Positions 55,228 to 63,758 of a stretch of DNA of 64,000 nucleotides are shown in pieces. Made by a program: the position numbers and the translations under genes. The notes beneath the pieces were generated by a model. It worked only from the letters and a program-made list of their open reading frames with translations. It had not been told where the DNA came from and ran no database searches. The first letter of the stretch is position 1. Every line of letters begins with the position of its first letter. The DNA is from Sphingomonas sp. UV9 (GTDB lineage Bacteria; Pseudomonadota; Alphaproteobacteria; Sphingomonadales; Sphingomonadaceae), in the NCBI RefSeq assembly GCF_004101245.1, contig NZ_SCIN01000001.1, forward strand, positions 1,006,784 through 1,070,783, read 5' to 3'.

Positions 55228-55285
55228 TTGTTCTCCCGCGAAGGCGGGGCCCCAGACTGGGCTCCCGCCTTCGCGGGAGAACAAG
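55228..55285. repeat. Intergenic palindromic element, family B copy 3
   Basis: ttgttctcccgcgaaggcgg with ggccccagactgg is mirrored by gctcccgccttcgcgggaga with acaa. It starts 15 bp after the DUF952 stop and is followed 45 bp later by a family A element. Confidence 0.78.
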
Positions 55286-55329
55286 GAAGGTGTGCGTCGT
55301 TACAGCGTGGCGTTGTCGACTATCCTGAC

Positions 55330-55435
55330 ACCACCCCGGCGAAGGCCGGGGTCCAATCGGGGACCGTCGCTAACGGAGCGCTGTCCTCAGTTACATCGAC
55401 CTTTCCAATTGGGCCCCGGCCTCCGCCGGGGTGGA
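55330..55435. repeat. Intergenic palindromic element, family A copy 2
   Basis: accaccccggcgaaggccgg with ggtccaatcgggg is mirrored by ccaattgggccccggcctcc with gccggggtgg. Its centre (ccgtcgctaacg ... gttac) is shared with the copy at 62871, so conservation extends beyond the stems. Confidence 0.78.
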
Positions 55436-55466
55436 TGTGTTTGGGTGTGCACTCTCAGGCTACGCA

Positions 55467-56417
55467 TCACCCCGCCGCGAACGCAGCCCGCACGAACCGC
55501 GCGCAAGCCTCCGGCGCAGTGATCGGGATCATATGGCCGCCTTCGATCGTGTCGATTTTGGCACCCGGTATAACCGCCGCCGTCCGGTGGCCATGCCAGG
55601 CCGGATCGAGGATCGCATCCTGGCGCCCAAACAGAATCCGCGTCGGCACGGCGATCTCGGCATAGCGCCCGGTCATCGCAGTCACGTTGTCGTTCGCCCC
55701 CGCAAGATCCGCCGCAGCCGCCGCGATCGCGATCGGTCGCGCCGAGAGTGCACCCCCGCCGCGAGTCACGAAATCCTCCGGCACCGCTTCGGGTGCGAAC
55801 ACGCCTTCAAGGGTTTTTGTGGCGGTTAGCCGGCTCAACGGCGTGCCGAGCACCTGCGCGAACGCCAGCCGCGCGCTTGCCGGAATCCGGGCCAGCCCGC
55901 GGAAACTGTCGGGTACCTGTTCCATCGGCTGGGTAAGCGGTGCAATCAGGGCCAGCGCGCGGACCAGATGCGGATGGTCGAGCCCGACGGCGAGCCCGAT
56001 CGCGCCGCCGAGCGAATGGCCGACGAACAACGGCCGATCGAGCCCGAGCTTCTGGATGAAGTCGGCAACGATCGCACCCTGCGCGATAATCCCCGGCGTC
56101 GTGTCACCGGTCGCAACCGAATAGCCCGACCCCGGCCGATCGACGACGATCACGCGGTATTCGTCCTTGAGCAGATCGACGAGCGCGTAGCTGAAGTTGC
56201 GCAACTGGCCGCCAAGGCCGTGGACCATGACGATCGTCGGGCCGCTGCCAACGTCGATATAGTGCAGCCGTGCGCCCGCTACGTCGAGGAAGCGCCCCTC
56301 CGCCGGCACCAGTTCCTCGGCGCGCCGCGCGACCCGGCTGGAATAGAGCGACAGCCCGATCCCCGACATCGCCGCCAGCACCGCGCCACCAATCAAGCCC
56401 TTGCCCGTCCGCTTCAT
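55467..56417 (-). CDS. Alpha/beta-hydrolase fold protein, membrane-anchored
   Basis: The 316-residue protein has an N-terminal hydrophobic segment (LIGGAVLAAMSGIGLSLY, about 7-24), then an alpha/beta hydrolase: IVMVHGLGGQLRNF, VVDRPGSGYS, the nucleophile elbow FVGHSLGGAIGLAV, FGRQDAILDP and the catalytic-histidine IEGGHMIPIT. The start at 56417 (MKRTGKG) follows from the leader. Substrate is unknown. It is divergent from the remnant at 56459. Confidence 0.87.
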   Translation of the reverse strand: MKRTGKGLIGGAVLAAMSGIGLSLYSSRVARRAEELVPAEGRFLDVAGARLHYIDVGSGPTIVMVHGLGGQLRNFSYALVDLLKDEYRVIVVDRPGSGYSVATGDTTPGIIAQGAIVADFIQKLGLDRPLFVGHSLGGAIGLAVGLDHPHLVRALALIAPLTQPMEQVPDSFRGLARIPASARLAFAQVLGTPLSRLTATKTLEGVFAPEAVPEDFVTRGGGALSARPIAIAAAAADLAGANDNVTAMTGRYAEIAVPTRILFGRQDAILDPAWHGHRTAAVIPGAKIDTIEGGHMIPITAPEACARFVRAAFAAG

Positions 56418-56458
56418 CACGATCTCCTTCAAATCCGTTGTGGCCCGAACGCGCGGCT

Positions 56459-57007
56459 ATGTCCAAAGTCCCAGCGTGCGTGGCGGAACCCGTCGTAACC
56501 GTCGAACGTCCGATGCGCGAAGGAGACATCGACGCATCGCGAATCGTCGTGTCGGGCGACAGCATCGGCGGGACGCTCGCGGCCGCGCTCGCTGCACGCA
56601 CCGTTGCGGAAAACGGCCCTGCGCTGAGTGGCCAGATACTGCTCTACCCGAACACCGACCTGCGTGGCGACACCGACTATCCATCCCGCAAGAGCGAGAA
56701 CGGCAACATTATCGACGCGACCTCGCTGGAACGGCAGATCGACCTGTACCTCGCCTCCCCTGAACCGCAGACCGATCCGCGCGCGTCACCGGTGCTGGCA
56801 GACGACGTAGGCGCCCTGCCCCCGACCTTGCTCGTGACATGCGAGAACGATCCGTTGCGTAACGAGAGCGAGGCCTATGGTCGCCGCCTGCGCGAGGCCG
56901 GCGTCGCGGTCGATCACCAAGCGTTCGACGGCATGACCCACGCCTTCCTGCAGTTCGGCGGACGGACCGGCGCGACTTCGCGGCTGCTCGGTCGCATCGC
57001 CGCGTAG
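56459..57007 (+). pseudogene. 5'-truncated HSL-family esterase/lipase
   Basis: The C-terminal part of an HSL-type (Abhydrolase_3) enzyme is intact: IVVSGDSIGGTLAAALAART (nucleophile in GDSxGG), QILLYPNTDL, ASPVLADDVGALPPTLLVTCENDPLRNE with the catalytic Asp, and FDGMTHAFLQF with the histidine. The N-terminal oxyanion-hole motif HGGG and about 130 residues are missing; the sequence before residue 20 is that of the neighbouring hydrolase's leader. The gene is therefore probably non-functional, though the remaining frame is open. Confidence 0.7.
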
Positions 57008-57030
57008 CTGAAGGCCCGATGATAGAATAA

Positions 57031-57107
57031 TGGTGCACCCAGAGCGATTCGAACGCCCGACCCTCAGATTCGTAGTCTGATGCTCTATCCAGCTGAGCTA
57101 TGGGTGC
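57031..57107 (-). tRNA. tRNA-Arg(ACG), copy 1
   Basis: On the minus strand a full cloverleaf: GCACCCA acceptor, D-arm AGCTGGATAGAGC, anticodon loop CTACGAA (anticodon ACG), T-arm GGGCGTTCGAATCGCTC, discriminator A and encoded CCA. It is followed 50 bp upstream (in transcription order) by an identical copy. Confidence 0.95.
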
Positions 57108-57157
57108 ATCGCCGTCCCGTGTCCGGTTCGACAAGCCCGCTATGAAGCGGAAAATCC

Positions 57158-57234
57158 TGGTGCACCCAGAGCGATTCGAACGCCCGACCCTCAGATTCGT
57201 AGTCTGATGCTCTATCCAGCTGAGCTATGGGTGC
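57158..57234 (-). tRNA. tRNA-Arg(ACG), copy 2
   Basis: Identical over 77 bases to the copy at 57031. Repeating period is 127 bp. The two are presumably one transcript, raising dosage of the tRNA that reads CGU/CGC after inosine editing of the ACG anticodon. TadA, needed for editing, is not in this window. Confidence 0.95.
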
Positions 57235-57328
57235 ACTGGAGGGGCGCTGATAGCAGGCATTTTCGGAGGCGCAAGGGTTTGCCGCGAGAAAGTTGTGCGC
57301 GAGCGCCGGCCGGCATAGAGCGGCGGAC

Positions 57329-57838
57329 ATGAAACACGCCTTTTCGCTCCGCTTCGCATCGTTCGCGCTGGTTCTGGCAACCGGCGCGTGCAGCAAGGAT
57401 CCGGACACCTATCCGTCGCTCGGTCTCCGCCCGGTCGAGAAGCTCGGGTTCGCGGAGCCCGAGGTGAAGGCGGCGGTGGCGGCGCCAGACCCCGCGCTCG
57501 ACAAGGATATCGCGGCGATCTCGGGCAAGCTCGACGCGGTCACGACGGGCTTCACGCGCGATGCGGCAAAGGCGGAGGCGCTGGCCCGGTCGGCGCGCGG
57601 TGCGGCAGTCGGCAGCGATGCATGGATCACCGCGCAGACGGCGCTGGCGGGGCTCGACGACTGGCGCGCGCAGAGTTCGTCGCTGGTGAGCGATATCGAG
57701 GCGCTCGCGACCGACCGTGCGGCGAAGCTCCAGCCGGAGTATCCCGCGCTCGCGACGATCCGGGCAAAGGCGCAGGCGGAGACCGATCGCCAGAGCGCCA
57801 CGATCAGCCGTATCCAGTCGAGTATGCCCGCAGCGTGA
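57329..57838 (+). CDS. Uncharacterised lipoprotein with helical core
   Basis: A 169-residue product with a lipobox (LATGACSK, cysteine about residue 21) and a mature helical domain rich in Ala and charged residues (DPALDKDIAAISGKLDAVTTG, AWITAQTALAGLDDWRAQSSSLVSDIEAL). The start at 57329 gives a normal lipoprotein leader. No family is recognised. It is followed by a family C repeat. Confidence 0.7.
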   Translation: MKHAFSLRFASFALVLATGACSKDPDTYPSLGLRPVEKLGFAEPEVKAAVAAPDPALDKDIAAISGKLDAVTTGFTRDAAKAEALARSARGAAVGSDAWITAQTALAGLDDWRAQSSSLVSDIEALATDRAAKLQPEYPALATIRAKAQAETDRQSATISRIQSSMPAA

Positions 57839-57850
57839 GTGCGCCCTTCT

Positions 57851-57975
57851 AATCCTCCCCCGCCAGGGGGAGGTGGCTGGCGCTTGCCAGACGGAGGGGG
57901 AGGTAAGCGACCACGTCTGTTCCGTGTCCTCCCCCTCCGTCGCTTCGCGCCCCCCCCCCTGGCGGGGGAGGATCG
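57851..57975. repeat. Intergenic palindromic element, family C copy 2
   Basis: aatcctcccccgccaggggg with aggtggctggcgcttgccag is mirrored by ccccccctggcgggggagga. The arm sequence GTGGCTGGCGCTTGCCAGACGG is identical with the copy at 48116. It ends just before the stop of the following minus-strand gene, so it may also act as its transcription end. Confidence 0.78.
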
Positions 57976-57980
57976 GGGGC

Positions 57981-60239
57981 CTAGAATCCCTTCAGCAACG
58001 GCAGGATCGTCGAGTAATCGTCGGTCCACGCCGTGAAACCCTTGCGCGGGGCCAGCGGGGTCCAATCGCGGTCCTTCGCGCGCAACGCCGCGATGCCGCG
58101 CGGGTCACGCGACAGCGCCACCCAGTCCGACGCCGAGGCGCGGTCGACGAGGAGGCTCGACGGGCGGTATTTGATCTCGACCGCGATCCAGCCGCCCTCC
58201 TGCGCCGCAGCCGCGATCACCGGTTCGAGGTCGATGAACCGGTTCGAGATATGCACCAATAACAGCCCGTCGCGCGCCAGCACCCGCCCGTACGTCGCGA
58301 ACGCCTCGCGCGTCATCAGGTGCATCGGCACAGAATCCGACGAGAACGCATCGAGCGCGAGCAGATCGAGGCTGTTGGTTGCGTCGTGCGCGAGCGCCAC
58401 GCGCGCGTCGCCCATCCGGATATCCGGGTTCGGCAGGCACCGCGACAGATAGGTGAACTGGCCGGTGTCGCGCGCGATCCGGACGACCGCCGGGTCGATC
58501 TCATAGAACCGCCAGCGCTGACCGGGCTTTGCGTAACACGACAGCGTACCCGTCCCGAGCCCGACGACGCCGATCCGCGCGTGCGGGCCGTACAACCCGG
58601 TAGCGGCCTGCATCGCCTGCCCGACGCCAGAGCCCGACGCATAATAGGTGGTCGGCGTCCGCTCGCGTTCCAGCGAACCGCGCAGCTGGAGGCCGTGCAC
58701 GGTCGTGCCATGATCGAGCTCCCGCAAACCGCCATTGGGGCCAGGCTCGTCGCGGATGGTATAGACACCGAAATAGCTCCGCACCCGCGCGCCCGGATCG
58801 ATCGAGAGCTCGAGACTGCGATACCCGCCGAAGAGGACGAGCGCTCCTGCCAGCACGATCATGTACGGCATGCGGGCACCGATCACGGCAAAGCCCAGCG
58901 TGGCGATGACGAGGAAGTCGAGGCCCTGCCGGCTCTCGCCGAACACGCCGCTGGGGTCGGTAATCCGCAGCCCGGCGACGATCGCCATCAATGCGGTGAT
59001 GCCGGCAAGCGCGATCCACTTGGTCCGCCCCTTCGCCATCCAGAGAGTGCGAAACTGGCCGACGAGATACATTTGCGGCACCAGCGCGCCCGCCGCCAGG
59101 ATCAGCAGCGGATATTCGTAGGTCCAGTCGAACACCACCGGCGCCACCAGCGCGGCGAACACCCCGCCCAGCGCGCCGCCCGCCGACATGGCGAGGTAGA
59201 AGCCGGTCAACCGATCGGGCGCGGGGCGCTTGCGGTACAGCGTGGTGTGCAGCGCGACCGAGATCATGAACAGCAGCACCAGCGCGATGCCGGCGCTGAA
59301 GAACGGGCGCGCGTTGACGCCGCCCATGATAATCCCGCCGAACAGCAAAATCGTGATCGGCGCGATCCGCGTCAGCAGGTCGGCAAGCCAGCGGTCGTTC
59401 GCGAACGCCACGCTGAAGCTCAGCAGGTACAGCCCGAGCGGGATCACCCACAGCAGCGGCATCGCGACGATATCGGTCGTGATATAGGTCGAGGTCGCCA
59501 GCATCATCCCCGACGGCACGAGCGCCAGCGCGATCCAGTGCGCAATTCGTTTGGCGCCCGGCGGCGCGCTGGTGGCGGCGACGTGATCTACCGCAGCGGT
59601 CTTCGGCAGGCGCGTGGCGCAGGCGAGCACCAGCACGATCAGCAGCAGATAACCGCCGCTCCACAACAGGCTCTGCCCGTGGACCGCCATCAGCGGCTCG
59701 ACCAGCAGCGGGTACGCGATCAGCCCCGCGAAACTGCCGAGATTGGATGCTGCGTACAGCGCATAGGGATCACCGCCGCCGCTCGCTGCACTGAACCAGC
59801 GCTGGATCAGCGGCGCCTGCGCGGAGACCGCAAAGAACAGCGGCCCGATCGACAGCCCGAGCAGCCATGGCACCCAAAGTGCCGGCTGGGCATCTGCCGA
59901 CGGCGCCATCGCGACCAGCCCGATTGGCAACCACAGCACTGCGACGATCAGCACGCCGAGATGGATCGCCGCCTGCGCCCGCGGCCGCATCCGCCCGAGC
60001 CAATGCGCGTACGCATAGCCCGCGAGCAGCAACGCCTGGTACACCAGCATCGCCGAGTTCCACACCGCTGGTGCACCGCCGAGCCGCGGCAGCGCCATCC
60101 GCGCGACCATCGGCTGGACGAGGAACAGCAGGAACGATCCGGTCAGGATCGTCGCCACGAACATCGTCCGGCACCAGCGCGCCATCAAAGGCTCGGGCGC
60201 AGCGGAATGCCCGTGCGCAGCCAAATGGTTGTCAGACAT
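57981..60239 (-). CDS. Fused membrane / spermidine-synthase-like protein
   Basis: The 752-residue protein has about 12-14 membrane helices in the N-terminal two thirds (starting FVATILTGSFLLFLVQPMVARMALPRLGGAPAVWN in pieces), then a soluble methyltransferase-like Rossmann domain as in spermidine synthase: HARIGVVGLGTGTLSCYAKPG, FYEIDPAVVRIA, MGDARVALAHD and LLALDAFSSDSVPMHLMTREAF. Known as fused MFS/spermidine synthase proteins; the substrate and whether they transfer aminopropyl groups are uncertain. It overlaps the next gene by 8 bp. Confidence 0.85.
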   Translation of the reverse strand: MSDNHLAAHGHSAAPEPLMARWCRTMFVATILTGSFLLFLVQPMVARMALPRLGGAPAVWNSAMLVYQALLLAGYAYAHWLGRMRPRAQAAIHLGVLIVAVLWLPIGLVAMAPSADAQPALWVPWLLGLSIGPLFFAVSAQAPLIQRWFSAASGGGDPYALYAASNLGSFAGLIAYPLLVEPLMAVHGQSLLWSGGYLLLIVLVLACATRLPKTAAVDHVAATSAPPGAKRIAHWIALALVPSGMMLATSTYITTDIVAMPLLWVIPLGLYLLSFSVAFANDRWLADLLTRIAPITILLFGGIIMGGVNARPFFSAGIALVLLFMISVALHTTLYRKRPAPDRLTGFYLAMSAGGALGGVFAALVAPVVFDWTYEYPLLILAAGALVPQMYLVGQFRTLWMAKGRTKWIALAGITALMAIVAGLRITDPSGVFGESRQGLDFLVIATLGFAVIGARMPYMIVLAGALVLFGGYRSLELSIDPGARVRSYFGVYTIRDEPGPNGGLRELDHGTTVHGLQLRGSLERERTPTTYYASGSGVGQAMQAATGLYGPHARIGVVGLGTGTLSCYAKPGQRWRFYEIDPAVVRIARDTGQFTYLSRCLPNPDIRMGDARVALAHDATNSLDLLALDAFSSDSVPMHLMTREAFATYGRVLARDGLLLVHISNRFIDLEPVIAAAAQEGGWIAVEIKYRPSSLLVDRASASDWVALSRDPRGIAALRAKDRDWTPLAPRKGFTAWTDDYSTILPLLKGF

Positions 60240-60783
60240 GGGTGGGACGGTCGATTCTGTAGAGGATATGGCGCTTTAGCGGGCTGTCTTCCGCGACGGA
60301 GGGATGGTCGAAATCACCGTCGCTCACCCGCCACATGCCGAGCTTTTCCATAAGCTGCCAACTCGCGATGTTGGTATGCACGGTGATCGCGACGACGTGA
60401 TCCGTACCGGGCAAGGTCCAAGCATGGGCGAGCGCGGCCCGAGCGGCCTCGAACGCATAGCCCTGCCCCTGATGCTGCCGTTCGAAACGCCAGCCGAATT
60501 CCATGCTGCCCTCGATCGGCATGCCTGCCTTGGCTGGCTTGATACCGCATATGCCGATCAGCATGCCGTCCGATACGCGCTCGACAGCCCAGCCGCACGT
60601 ACCATGATCCTCGAAGGCGCCGCGCTGCCGCTCGAATGCGCCATCGTCCTCGGCGCGCGATCGCAGCGGGCCGAGATACCGCATCGTGTCGGGATCGTTG
60701 CCCAACGCGTGAAACGCGTCGCGATCCCGCTCGAGCCAAGATCGCAGGACCAGTCGCCCGGTCTCGATCCGGACCTCACCCAT
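60232..60783 (-). CDS. GNAT acetyltransferase, RimJ/RimL type
   Basis: The 183-residue protein begins with RIETGRLVLRSW, contains the RimL-like YLGPLRSRAEDD, GICGIKPAK, GWRFERQHQGQGYAFEAARAAL (acetyl-CoA loop) and AITVHTNIASWQLMEKLGM. Family members acetylate ribosomal-protein or small-molecule N-termini. It overlaps hemB by 8 bp and the membrane/spermidine-like gene by 8 bp, so the three form one unit. Confidence 0.9.
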   Translation of the reverse strand: MGEVRIETGRLVLRSWLERDRDAFHALGNDPDTMRYLGPLRSRAEDDGAFERQRGAFEDHGTCGWAVERVSDGMLIGICGIKPAKAGMPIEGSMEFGWRFERQHQGQGYAFEAARAALAHAWTLPGTDHVVAITVHTNIASWQLMEKLGMWRVSDGDFDHPSVAEDSPLKRHILYRIDRPTHV

Positions 60784-61768
60784 TCAGCAGCTTCGCCGCA
60801 TGCGCCGCGTGGTACGTCAGCACGCCCGAGCAGCCGGCGCGCTTGAACGCCATCAGCGTCTCCAGCACCATCGCGTCGCGCTCGGCCGCCCCGGCCGCGA
60901 CCGCATGCTCGATCATCGCATACTCCCCCGACACCTGGTACGCGAACACCGGCACCTCGAACGCCTGGCGAACGCGGGCGATGATGTCGAGATACGGCAG
61001 GCCGGGCTTGACCATCACCGTGTCGGCACCCTCGGCCAGGTCCATCGCGACCTCGCGGATGGCTTCTTCGGCGTTGGCGCTGTCCATCTGGTAGGTTTTC
61101 TTGTCGCCCTTCAACAGCCCGCGTGAGCCGACCGCATCGCGGAACGGCCCGTAGAACGCGCTGGCGTACTTGGCGGCGTAGGACATGATCTGCACATTGT
61201 GGTGCGAGTCCGCCTCCAGCGCGCTGCGGATCATGCCGATCCGGCCGTCCATCATGTCCGACGGCGCGATGATGTCGGCACCCGCCTTCGCCTGGTTCAA
61301 GGCCTGCGCGACCAGCATTTCGGCGGTGGTGTCGTTGACGACATAGCCCGCCGCGTCGACCAGCCCGTCATGACCGTGGCTGGTATAGGGATCGAGCGCG
61401 ACGTCGGTCAGCACGCCGATTTCGGGCACCGCATCCTTCAGCGCGCGGATCGCCTGACACATCAGATTGTCGGGGTTGAGCGCCTCGCGCCCGTCCTCGG
61501 TGCGCCGCTCAGGCTGCGTGTACGGGAACAGCGCAAGGCACGGGATACCCAGATCGCGCGCCTCGCGGCCCCGCGCGACGATGCCGTCGACCGACCAGCG
61601 CGATACGCCCGGCAGGCTGGCGATCGGTTGCTCGACGCCCTCCCCGTCGGCGACGAACAACGGCCAGATCAGGTCGGCGGGAGTCAGCACCGTCTCGGCG
61701 TGGAGGCGGCGGCTCCAGGCGGAGGCACGCGTGCGACGGAGGCGAAGCGCGGGATAGCTTGCGGTCAT
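60776..61768 (-). CDS. hemB: Delta-aminolevulinic acid dehydratase (porphobilinogen synthase)
   Basis: The 330-residue enzyme joins two 5-aminolevulinate molecules. It has PLFVADGEGVEQPIASLPG, VLTDVALDPYTSHGHDG, APSDMMDGRIGMIRSAL, the catalytic-lysine MSYAAKYASAFYGPFRDA region and the second lysine in VMVKPGLPYLDI. Cysteines of the zinc type are replaced by the Mg-type pattern (ALDPYTSHGHDG). The start at 61768 is chosen by the family N-terminus. Length is standard. Confidence 0.96.
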   Translation of the reverse strand: MTASYPALRLRRTRASAWSRRLHAETVLTPADLIWPLFVADGEGVEQPIASLPGVSRWSVDGIVARGREARDLGIPCLALFPYTQPERRTEDGREALNPDNLMCQAIRALKDAVPEIGVLTDVALDPYTSHGHDGLVDAAGYVVNDTTAEMLVAQALNQAKAGADIIAPSDMMDGRIGMIRSALEADSHHNVQIMSYAAKYASAFYGPFRDAVGSRGLLKGDKKTYQMDSANAEEAIREVAMDLAEGADTVMVKPGLPYLDIIARVRQAFEVPVFAYQVSGEYAMIEHAVAAGAAERDAMVLETLMAFKRAGCSGVLTYHAAHAAKLLNG

Positions 61769-61859
61769 GCGCGGGCTTTGCGGGATGCGCGCGGGCCAAT
61801 CAAGCGTTACGGGTTGAGCGTTACGGGTGCGAAACCGCATTCCGTGCGTTGGGGTGCTC

Positions 61860-62744
61860 ATGCCGAACGATACGATCACCTCCGCCGCGCTCGTCGTCAA
61901 CGCCAAGTCGCGTAAAGGACAGAAGCTGTTCAAGCGCGCGTGCGCGGCAATGTCGGGACTGCCGTACGAGGTCGACGCACACGCGGTCGAGGATCCGAAG
62001 GATCTGGAGGCGACCGTGCTACGGGCGCTGGCGAAGAAGCCCGACCTGCTGATCCTCGGCGGCGGCGATGGCACGGTCAGCGGGCTGGTCGACCTGATGG
62101 TCGGCCATGACGTCATCCTAGGCGTGCTCCCGCTCGGCACCGCCAACAGTTTTGCGCGCACGCTCGGCATTCCGCTGAACATCGAAGGCGCGGTCGAGGT
62201 GATCCGCACCGGCAAGCCGCGCCGCATCGATCTCGGCATGATCGACGGCGATTATTTCGCGAACTGCGCGGCGATGGGCATCAGCCCGAAGATCGCCGCT
62301 ACCGTGCCGCACGGCCTGAAGAAGGTGTTCGGCAAAGTCGGCTATCTCACTTGGGCGGCCTACCAGTATCTCCGCTTCCGCCCGTTCACGCTGATCGTCG
62401 GCGAGGGCCCGACTGCGGTGAAGATCCGCGTCGTCGAGGTACGAATCTCGAACGGGCCGTATCACGGCGGCACCGAACTGGTGGATGCGGCGGCGGTCGA
62501 TTCGGGCGAGATCGTCGTGCAGGCGGTGATGGGCCACGTGAAGCGCCGGCTCGTGCAGAACTGGGTCTCCAGCGTCTTCCGCCTCGACTCGCGCCATGAA
62601 AAGGTGCGCGATTTCCGGGGGAAGAGCCTGAAGATCAACACCATCCCGCCGCTACCGATCTCGATCGATGGCGAGGTGCTGGCGCGGACGCCGGTGACGG
62701 CGAAGGTGGCGGCGGGGATTATCCGGGTGATGGCGCCGGCTTGA
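61860..62744 (+). CDS. Diacylglycerol-kinase-type lipid kinase (YegS-like)
   Basis: The 294-residue protein has the DAGK catalytic signature LILGGGDGTVSGLVDLM, the LGTANSFARTLGIP segment, and the C-terminal ISIDGEVLARTPVTAKV. YegS-type kinases phosphorylate diacylglycerol, sphingosine or phosphatidylglycerol; in a sphingomonad a sphingolipid substrate is conceivable but not shown. Start at 61860 follows the upstream divergent hemB. Family B and A elements follow its stop. Confidence 0.9.
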   Translation: MPNDTITSAALVVNAKSRKGQKLFKRACAAMSGLPYEVDAHAVEDPKDLEATVLRALAKKPDLLILGGGDGTVSGLVDLMVGHDVILGVLPLGTANSFARTLGIPLNIEGAVEVIRTGKPRRIDLGMIDGDYFANCAAMGISPKIAATVPHGLKKVFGKVGYLTWAAYQYLRFRPFTLIVGEGPTAVKIRVVEVRISNGPYHGGTELVDAAAVDSGEIVVQAVMGHVKRRLVQNWVSSVFRLDSRHEKVRDFRGKSLKINTIPPLPISIDGEVLARTPVTAKVAAGIIRVMAPA

Positions 62745-62787
62745 AAGGACGACGACGTCTGAGACTAGCGCCACCGACCGCACACTG

Positions 62788-62844
62788 TTGTTCTCCCGCG
62801 AAGGCGGGAGCCCAGTCTGGGTCCCCGCCTTCGTGGGGAAACAA
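62788..62844. repeat. Intergenic palindromic element, family B copy 4
   Basis: ttgttctcccgcgaaggcgg with gagcccagtctgg is mirrored by gtccccgccttcgtggggaa with acaa. It is followed 26 bp later by a family A copy, the same order and spacing type as at 55228-55435. Confidence 0.78.
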
Positions 62845-62870
62845 ATTGGGAAGGGTTACCCATCCCCAAC

Positions 62871-62974
62871 ACCACCCCGGCGAAGGCCGGGGCCCAATTG
62901 GGGGCCGTCGCTAACGAAGGGTGCGCACCGTTACTTCAGCCTTCCCAATTGGGCCCCGGCCTTCGCCGGGGTGG
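62871..62974. repeat. Intergenic palindromic element, family A copy 3
   Basis: accaccccggcgaaggccgg with ggcccaattgggg is mirrored by ccaattgggccccggccttc with gccggggtgg. The central gccgtcgctaacg ... gttac matches the copy at 55330. Confidence 0.8.
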
Positions 62975-63001
62975 AAATTTGGGGCGATGTAAGGTCTTTC
63001 C

Positions 63002-63646
63002 CTACTTAACCCGCCGCACCGTCAAGACCCGCACCGGCGCCGCGATCATCTGCCCCTTCATCACCCCCAACCCCGCATTCGGCGACGTCGGCGCAGCGAG
63101 GATGCGTTTCACCACGTCCATTCCCGCGACGACATGCCCGAACGCCGCAAACCCATCCTTGTCGCCGCGCCCCGATGGGTCGGCATCGAGCGACAGCACC
63201 GGTCCAACGGTAATGAAGAAATCCGCCGTCGCAGTCCCCGGCGCAAACCGCGCGAGCGAGATCGTCGCATCGACGTGCGACAGCCCCGTCTGGCTGGTCG
63301 GCTCATGCTTCACCGGCGGCAACAGTCGCTTCGCCTCACCCTGAGGCCCGCCCTGGATCAGTCCGGAATCCGTGCCCAGCTTCATCGCGCGGTAGAAGGT
63401 CACCCCGTCCAGCCGCTTCTGGTCGACGTACCGCAGGAAGTTCGCGGTCGTTAGCGGCGCGCGATCCTTCTCCAGCGCAAGCGTGATCGGCCCCTCGCTG
63501 GTCGTCATCACGATCGAGACGGTCGCCGCCGGCACGGCCGCGACCGGGGCGGCAGGCGGCGTAACCGCGGGGACGGTCACGGTCTGTGCCAAAGCGGAAA
63601 CGGCACACAAGGCAGCAAGCGCCGCGCTCAGGAATTTGAAGGTCAT
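63002..63646 (-). CDS. Peptidyl-prolyl isomerase (cyclophilin type), exported
   Basis: The 214-residue protein has a signal peptide (cleavage near ALAQTV, about residue 21), then a cyclophilin domain: VSIVMTTSEGPITLALEKDRAPLTTANFLRYVDQKRLDGVTFYRAM, GLIQGGPQGEAKRLLPPV, FFITVGPVLSLDADPSGRGDKDGFAAFGHVVAGMDVVKRIL. It catalyses proline isomerisation in the periplasm. The active-site region reads FYRAM rather than the FHRV form, so activity may be weak. Confidence 0.88.
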   Translation of the reverse strand: MTFKFLSAALAALCAVSALAQTVTVPAVTPPAAPVAAVPAATVSIVMTTSEGPITLALEKDRAPLTTANFLRYVDQKRLDGVTFYRAMKLGTDSGLIQGGPQGEAKRLLPPVKHEPTSQTGLSHVDATISLARFAPGTATADFFITVGPVLSLDADPSGRGDKDGFAAFGHVVAGMDVVKRILAAPTSPNAGLGVMKGQMIAAPVRVLTVRRVK

Positions 63647-63758
63647 GCCACAGGCTAGCCGCTCGCACGCACTCTGTCAGCCGGACCCGCCGCAAATTGC
63701 CGCCGGCAAAGTTTTGCTTGGGTTTGCACGCCCGGCCGTAATGCGTATCCGCAGTGGA

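Noticed and set aside
58320..60353. A 677-codon open frame on the plus strand
   Set aside because: It lies antisense to the fused membrane/spermidine-synthase gene and is an Arg/Gln/His-rich shadow of that gene.
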